In this document: in pieces, positions 14,190-17,035 of the stretch
Position numbering within the stretch: the stretch's first letter is position 1
How the letters are laid out: every line of letters starts with the position of its first letter
Source: Fen-999 sp964530115
GTDB lineage: Bacteria; Pseudomonadota; Gammaproteobacteria; Burkholderiales; Rhodocyclaceae
Assembly: GCA_964530115.1 (NCBI GenBank)
Contig: CAZGYD010000013.1
Location: 1 to 17,035 of the forward strand
Length of the DNA stretch: 17,035 bases
Direction: 5' to 3'
The notes under the pieces: model-generated
The model's input: only the letters and a program-made list of their open reading frames with translations
The model's database searches: none
Told to the model about the DNA's origin: nothing
Program-made: the position numbers and the translations under genes

Positions 14190-16036
14190 GGCGCGATCCT
14201 GCCCACGTCGCGGACGGCACCGGTGTCGGCCGAGGTGGCCATCGCCGCGTAGGCGCGCAGCGCCGCCGAGACCCGGCGCTGGCGCGAAGCCGGCTTCCAC
14301 GCCGCCTCGCCCTTCGCCTCCATCGCCTTTCGGCGTGCCGCCAGGACCGGGCCTTCGACGGCGAGATGGATGCGCCGGTTGGGGATGTCGATCTCGATCG
14401 TGTCGCCTTCCTCGACGAGCGCGATCGCCCCGCCCGCGGCCGCCTCGGGCGAGACGTGGCCGATCGACAGCCCCGAGGTGCCGCCCGAGAAGCGGCCGTC
14501 GGTCAAGAGCGCGCACGCCTTGCCCAAGCCCATCGATTTGAGATACGAGGTCGGGTAGAGCATCTCCTGCATGCCGGGACCACCCCTCGGCCCCTCGTAG
14601 CGGATGACCACGACGTCGCCCGGCTGGATATGCCCGCCGAGAATCTTTTCCACCGCCTCTTCCTGCGATTCGCAGACCCGCGCCCGTCCCGAGAACTTGA
14701 GGATGGACTCGTCGACGCCCGCGGTCTTGACGATGCAGCCCTTCTCGGCGAGGTTGCCGAAGAGCACGGCGAGCCCGCCGTCCTTCGAGTAGGCGTGCTC
14801 CAAGTCGCGGATGCAGCCGGCCTCCCGGTCGAGATCGAGCGAGGGATAGCGGCGGTCCTGCGAGAAGGCGACCTGCGTCGGTACCCCGCCCGGCGCGGCG
14901 CGGTAGAACTCGTGGACGCGCCTGTCGGCATTTCGGCGCACGTCGCACAGCTCGATCTGCTCGCCCATCGTCGGGTAGAGCACGGTCGGCACGTCGCGGT
15001 GGATGAGGCCGGCACGGTCGAGCTCGCCGAGGATGGCCATGATGCCGCCGGCGCGATGCACGTCTTCCATGTGGTACTTCTGCGTCGAGGGCGCGACCTT
15101 GCAGAGGTTCGGCACCTTGCGCGAGAGCCGGTCGATGTCGGCCATGGTAAACGGCACGCCGCCTTCCTGGGCGATGGCGAGCAGGTGCAGCACGGTGTTG
15201 GTCGAACCGCCCATGGCGATGTCGAGGCTCATCGCGTTTTCGAACGCCTCGAAGGTGGCGATCGAGCGCGGCAGCACCGAGGCGTCGTCGCCTTCGTAGT
15301 AACGCTTCGCCAACTCGACGATGAGCCGGCCGGCCTTGACGAAGAGCTTCTCGCGGTCGGCGTGCGTGGCCACCAGCGTGCCGTTGCCGGGCAGCGCGAG
15401 GCCGAGCGCCTCCGAGAGGCAGTTCATCGAATTCGCCGTGAACATCCCCGAGCACGAGCCGCAGGTGGGGCAGGCCGAGCGCTCCATCGCCGCGACCTCG
15501 CGGTCGCTGTTCTTCGGATCGGCCGCCTCGATCATCGCGTCGATGAGATCCACCTTGCGCGCCTCGCCGTGCCAGCGCACCTTGCCGGCTTCCATCGGCC
15601 CGCCCGAGACGAACACCGTCGGGATGTCGAGGCGCATCGTCGCCATGAGCATGCCCGGCGTGATCTTGTCGCAGTTGGTGATGCAGACCATGGCGTCGGC
15701 GCAATGGGCATTGACCATGTATTCGACCGAGTCGGCGATCAGGTCGCGCGAGGGCAGGCTGTAGAGCATGCCGCCGTGGCCCATGGCGATGCCGTCGTCG
15801 ATGGCGATGGTATTGAATTCCTTGGCGACGCCGCCCGCCGCCTCGATCTGGCGCGCGACGAGCTGGCCGAGATCCTTCAGATGCACATGCCCCGGCACGA
15901 ACTGGGTGAAGGAATTGACGACGGCGATGCTCGGCTTGTCGAAGTCACCGTCCTTCATGCCGGTCGCGCGCCAGAGCGCGCGGGCGCCGGCCATGTTGCG
16001 GCCGTGGGTCGAGGTGCGGGAACGGTACTGGGGCAT
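14186..16036 (-). CDS. ilvD: Dihydroxy-acid dehydratase IlvD
   Basis: This enzyme catalyses the third common step of valine, leucine and isoleucine synthesis, dehydrating 2,3-dihydroxy-3-methylbutanoate or -pentanoate to the 2-keto acid. The iron-sulfur ligand cysteines C122 (NCDK) and C195 (CPTCGSCSG) are present, with D81, D123 and K124 at the Mg/catalytic site. The C-terminal GRFSGGTSGLSIGHVSPEA block is intact. The ATG at 16036 gives MPQYRSRTSTHGRNMAGARALW and 616 aa, the same length as I recall for E. coli IlvD. It has AGGAG at six nt, whereas the in-frame ATG at 16069 has no such support. It is the first gene of a pair with the 138-aa gene and divergent from lgt across a palindrome. Confidence 0.97.
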   Translation of the reverse strand: MPQYRSRTSTHGRNMAGARALWRATGMKDGDFDKPSIAVVNSFTQFVPGHVHLKDLGQLVARQIEAAGGVAKEFNTIAIDDGIAMGHGGMLYSLPSRDLIADSVEYMVNAHCADAMVCITNCDKITPGMLMATMRLDIPTVFVSGGPMEAGKVRWHGEARKVDLIDAMIEAADPKNSDREVAAMERSACPTCGSCSGMFTANSMNCLSEALGLALPGNGTLVATHADREKLFVKAGRLIVELAKRYYEGDDASVLPRSIATFEAFENAMSLDIAMGGSTNTVLHLLAIAQEGGVPFTMADIDRLSRKVPNLCKVAPSTQKYHMEDVHRAGGIMAILGELDRAGLIHRDVPTVLYPTMGEQIELCDVRRNADRRVHEFYRAAPGGVPTQVAFSQDRRYPSLDLDREAGCIRDLEHAYSKDGGLAVLFGNLAEKGCIVKTAGVDESILKFSGRARVCESQEEAVEKILGGHIQPGDVVVIRYEGPRGGPGMQEMLYPTSYLKSMGLGKACALLTDGRFSGGTSGLSIGHVSPEAAAGGAIALVEEGDTIEIDIPNRRIHLAVEGPVLAARRKAMEAKGEAAWKPASRQRRVSAALRAYAAMATSADTGAVRDVGRIAP

Positions 16037-16069
16037 CGGGTTCTCCTGACGCGGATCGGCAAAGGTCAC

Positions 16070-16092
16070 GGGCTAGAATCCGATTCTAGCCC
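16070..16092. promoter_or_regulatory. Perfect palindrome in the ilvD-lgt divergent region
   Basis: The 11-bp arms GGGCTAGAATC and GATTCTAGCCC surround a single C. Each strand carries TAGAAT, a good -10 hexamer, at 16074-16079 on plus and 16088-16083 on minus, so the site could hold two face-to-face promoters. No convincing -35 is seen at standard spacing on either side. It lies 34 bp from the ilvD start and 21 bp from the lgt start, and could also be a dimeric regulator site. Confidence 0.6.
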
Positions 16093-16112
16093 AAGCCATC
16101 GCGCCGCCTTCC

Positions 16113-16895
16113 ATGCTGGTCCATCCGCAGTTCGACCCCGTCGCCTTCCAGCTCGGCCCGCTTGCCGTGCGCTGGTACGGGCTCATGTACCTCGCGGGCT
16201 TCGTCGCCTTCCTGCTCTTGGGCCGGCAACGCGCACGGACGCAGCCCTGGCACGGCATCGCACCGCAGGCGCTCGACGATCTGCTCTTCTACGGCGTGCT
16301 CGGTGTCGTCATCGGCGGCCGGCTCGGCCAGGTGCTCTTCTACGAGCCTGGCTACTATCTCGCGCATCCGCTGGAGATCGTCGCCGTCTGGAAGGGCGGC
16401 ATGAGCTTCCATGGCGGCTTCCTCGGAGTACTCGTCGCCATGTGGCTCTGGGGGCGCCGGCACGGCAAATCCTTCTTTCAGGTCACCGACTTCATCGCCC
16501 CGCTGGTGCCGATCGGGCTGGGGCTCGGGCGCATCGGCAACTTCATCAACGGCGAGCTCTGGGGGCGTGTTACCACGGCTGAGTTTCCGTTGGCGATGGT
16601 ATTCCCGCACGTCGACTCGCTGCCGCGCCACCCATCGCAGCTCTACCAGGCAGCGGGCGAAGGGCTGCTGCTCTTCGTCGTGCTCTGGTGGTACTCGGCG
16701 AAACAGCGGCCGCGGGGCGCCGTCTCCGGCCTGTTTCTCCTCGGTTACGGCATCGCCCGCTGGCTCGGGGAATATTTCCGCGAGCCGGACGCCGGCATCT
16801 TCGGCCATTCCTATATCGTCAGCATGGGGCAATGGCTCTCGGCGCCGATGATCGTCGCCGGTGTCTGGTTGCTCGTCAGAGGGAGAAAACAATGA
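16113..16895 (+). CDS. lgt: Prolipoprotein diacylglyceryl transferase Lgt
   Basis: This 260-aa inner-membrane enzyme of about seven helices transfers diacylglycerol from phosphatidylglycerol to the lipobox cysteine of prolipoproteins. The family motif HGGFLG is at residues 100-105, the Lgt signature GLGRIGNFINGELWG at 137-151 with the essential Arg, and YFREPD holds the second conserved Arg. The ATG at 16113 gives MLVHPQFDPVAFQLGPLAVRWYGLMYL, the expected N-terminus, without a clear Shine-Dalgarno site. Immediately after the signature, residues 152-158 (RVTTAEF) are encoded by the short repeat S3, and this loop seems about two residues longer than in typical Lgt (GRPTDVPW-like). Confidence 0.96.
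   Translation: MLVHPQFDPVAFQLGPLAVRWYGLMYLAGFVAFLLLGRQRARTQPWHGIAPQALDDLLFYGVLGVVIGGRLGQVLFYEPGYYLAHPLEIVAVWKGGMSFHGGFLGVLVAMWLWGRRHGKSFFQVTDFIAPLVPIGLGLGRIGNFINGELWGRVTTAEFPLAMVFPHVDSLPRHPSQLYQAAGEGLLLFVVLWWYSAKQRPRGAVSGLFLLGYGIARWLGEYFREPDAGIFGHSYIVSMGQWLSAPMIVAGVWLLVRGRKQ
16564..16586 (-). repeat. Short 23-bp repeat, copy S3 (in lgt)
   Basis: On the minus strand this is AAACT then CAGCCGTGGTAACACGCC, antisense to lgt. In the sense frame it encodes RVTTAEF, the same frame as S1 in rlmL (RLTAAEF), although the two proteins are unrelated. The codons GTT, GCT and TTT contrast with the GC-ending codons around them. Confidence 0.7.
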
Positions 16896-17035
16896 ACCCA
16901 GATTGTCCATTAGCCATTTTTCGTGAATTTGAGGCAAGCTGTGAGCCTTCGCCTCGGCGCTGGGGCGAGGTCGGTTCTAATGGATACCATTAGACAAACG
17001 TGTTGTGGATCAGATGGATAGGTAACGGTCATGGC
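16896..17035. other. AT-richer right edge with palindromes, no complete gene
   Basis: Base composition falls in GC right after lgt. The 7-mer CCATTAG or its complement occurs three times: at 16907-16913, and as the arms of a palindrome, TCTAATGG and CCATTAGA around ATA, at 16976-16994. Between them is a small stem, CCTCG/CGAGG (16952-16970). An ATG at 17031 could open the next gene but only five bases remain. The segment could be an upstream regulatory region or the edge of an inserted element; it cannot be decided within the window. Confidence 0.4.

Noticed and set aside
13032..14252. 406-codon plus-strand open frame covering the end of pirin and the repeat
   Set aside because: It runs out of frame through pirin, then through the repeat and antisense to the 138-aa gene; no domain is recognisable.
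14190..15704. Long minus-strand open frame continuous with the 138-aa gene, overlapping ilvD
   Set aside because: It is an alternative frame of ilvD with the Arg/His/Ala-rich composition of GC-rich shadows; only the last 138 codons downstream of the ilvD stop look like protein.
14366..16582. 738-codon plus-strand open frame antisense to ilvD and running into lgt
   Set aside because: It is caused by codon bias of the opposite strand in high-GC DNA; it has no recognisable domain and contradicts two certain genes.

Overview
This window is high-GC chromosomal DNA whose protein families and gene orders (pilU; an RlmL-type methyltransferase next to a HemJ/CopD protein; a livKHMGF cassette; ilvD beside lgt) fit a betaproteobacterium, most likely of the Rhodocyclales (Thauera/Azoarcus/Accumulibacter-like). 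The taxon is inferred from remembered protein flavour, not from a search. Coding density is very high. Seven of the sixteen visible start codons are GTG or TTG, and stop/start overlaps between neighbours are common.

Layout, left to right. (1) The 3' part of pilU (+), a type IV pilus retraction ATPase, followed by a short gap of GC-rich hairpins. (2) A minus-strand operon, atypical SDR -> HemJ/CopD-type membrane protein -> RlmL-like 23S rRNA methyltransferase, joined by overlaps. (3) Divergent from it, a plus-strand pair: an iron-sulfur flavin reductase overlapping an HDOD protein with a degenerate EAL-like half. (4) A complete minus-strand branched-chain amino acid ABC importer, livK-livH-livM-livG-livF, with a strong sigma70-type promoter before livK and a UUCG-loop hairpin between livK and livH. 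(5) A small periplasmic cytochrome c with its own terminator, and a DUF255 thioredoxin-domain protein, both minus. (6) A divergent pirin gene (+) with a promoter overlapped by an inverted repeat. (7) ilvD (dihydroxy-acid dehydratase) overlapping an uncharacterised 138-aa gene, both minus. (8) Divergent lgt (+), separated from ilvD by a perfect 11-bp-arm palindrome. (9) A 140-bp, more AT-rich right edge with palindromes and no complete gene.

Themes: branched-chain amino acids link LIV import and IlvD; Lgt lipidates lipoproteins such as the LivK-type binding protein encoded here; HemJ, cytochrome c and the flavin reductase are redox or heme genes.

The most unusual signal is a dispersed repeat family. 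A 23-bp core (AAACT followed directly by CAGCCRYGGTAASACGCC) occurs three times, inside rlmL, the DUF255 gene and lgt. Two further sites carry the same core split at exactly the same point by a 72-nt, four-hairpin insert. One of these is intergenic, after the pirin gene. The other is inside rlmL, where it adds exactly 24 codons in frame. The two inserts agree at 66 of 72 positions, and the differences lie outside stems, in loops, or are compensated within a stem. This looks like 'empty' and 'filled' sites of a small palindromic element, or a long form and its internal-deletion form.
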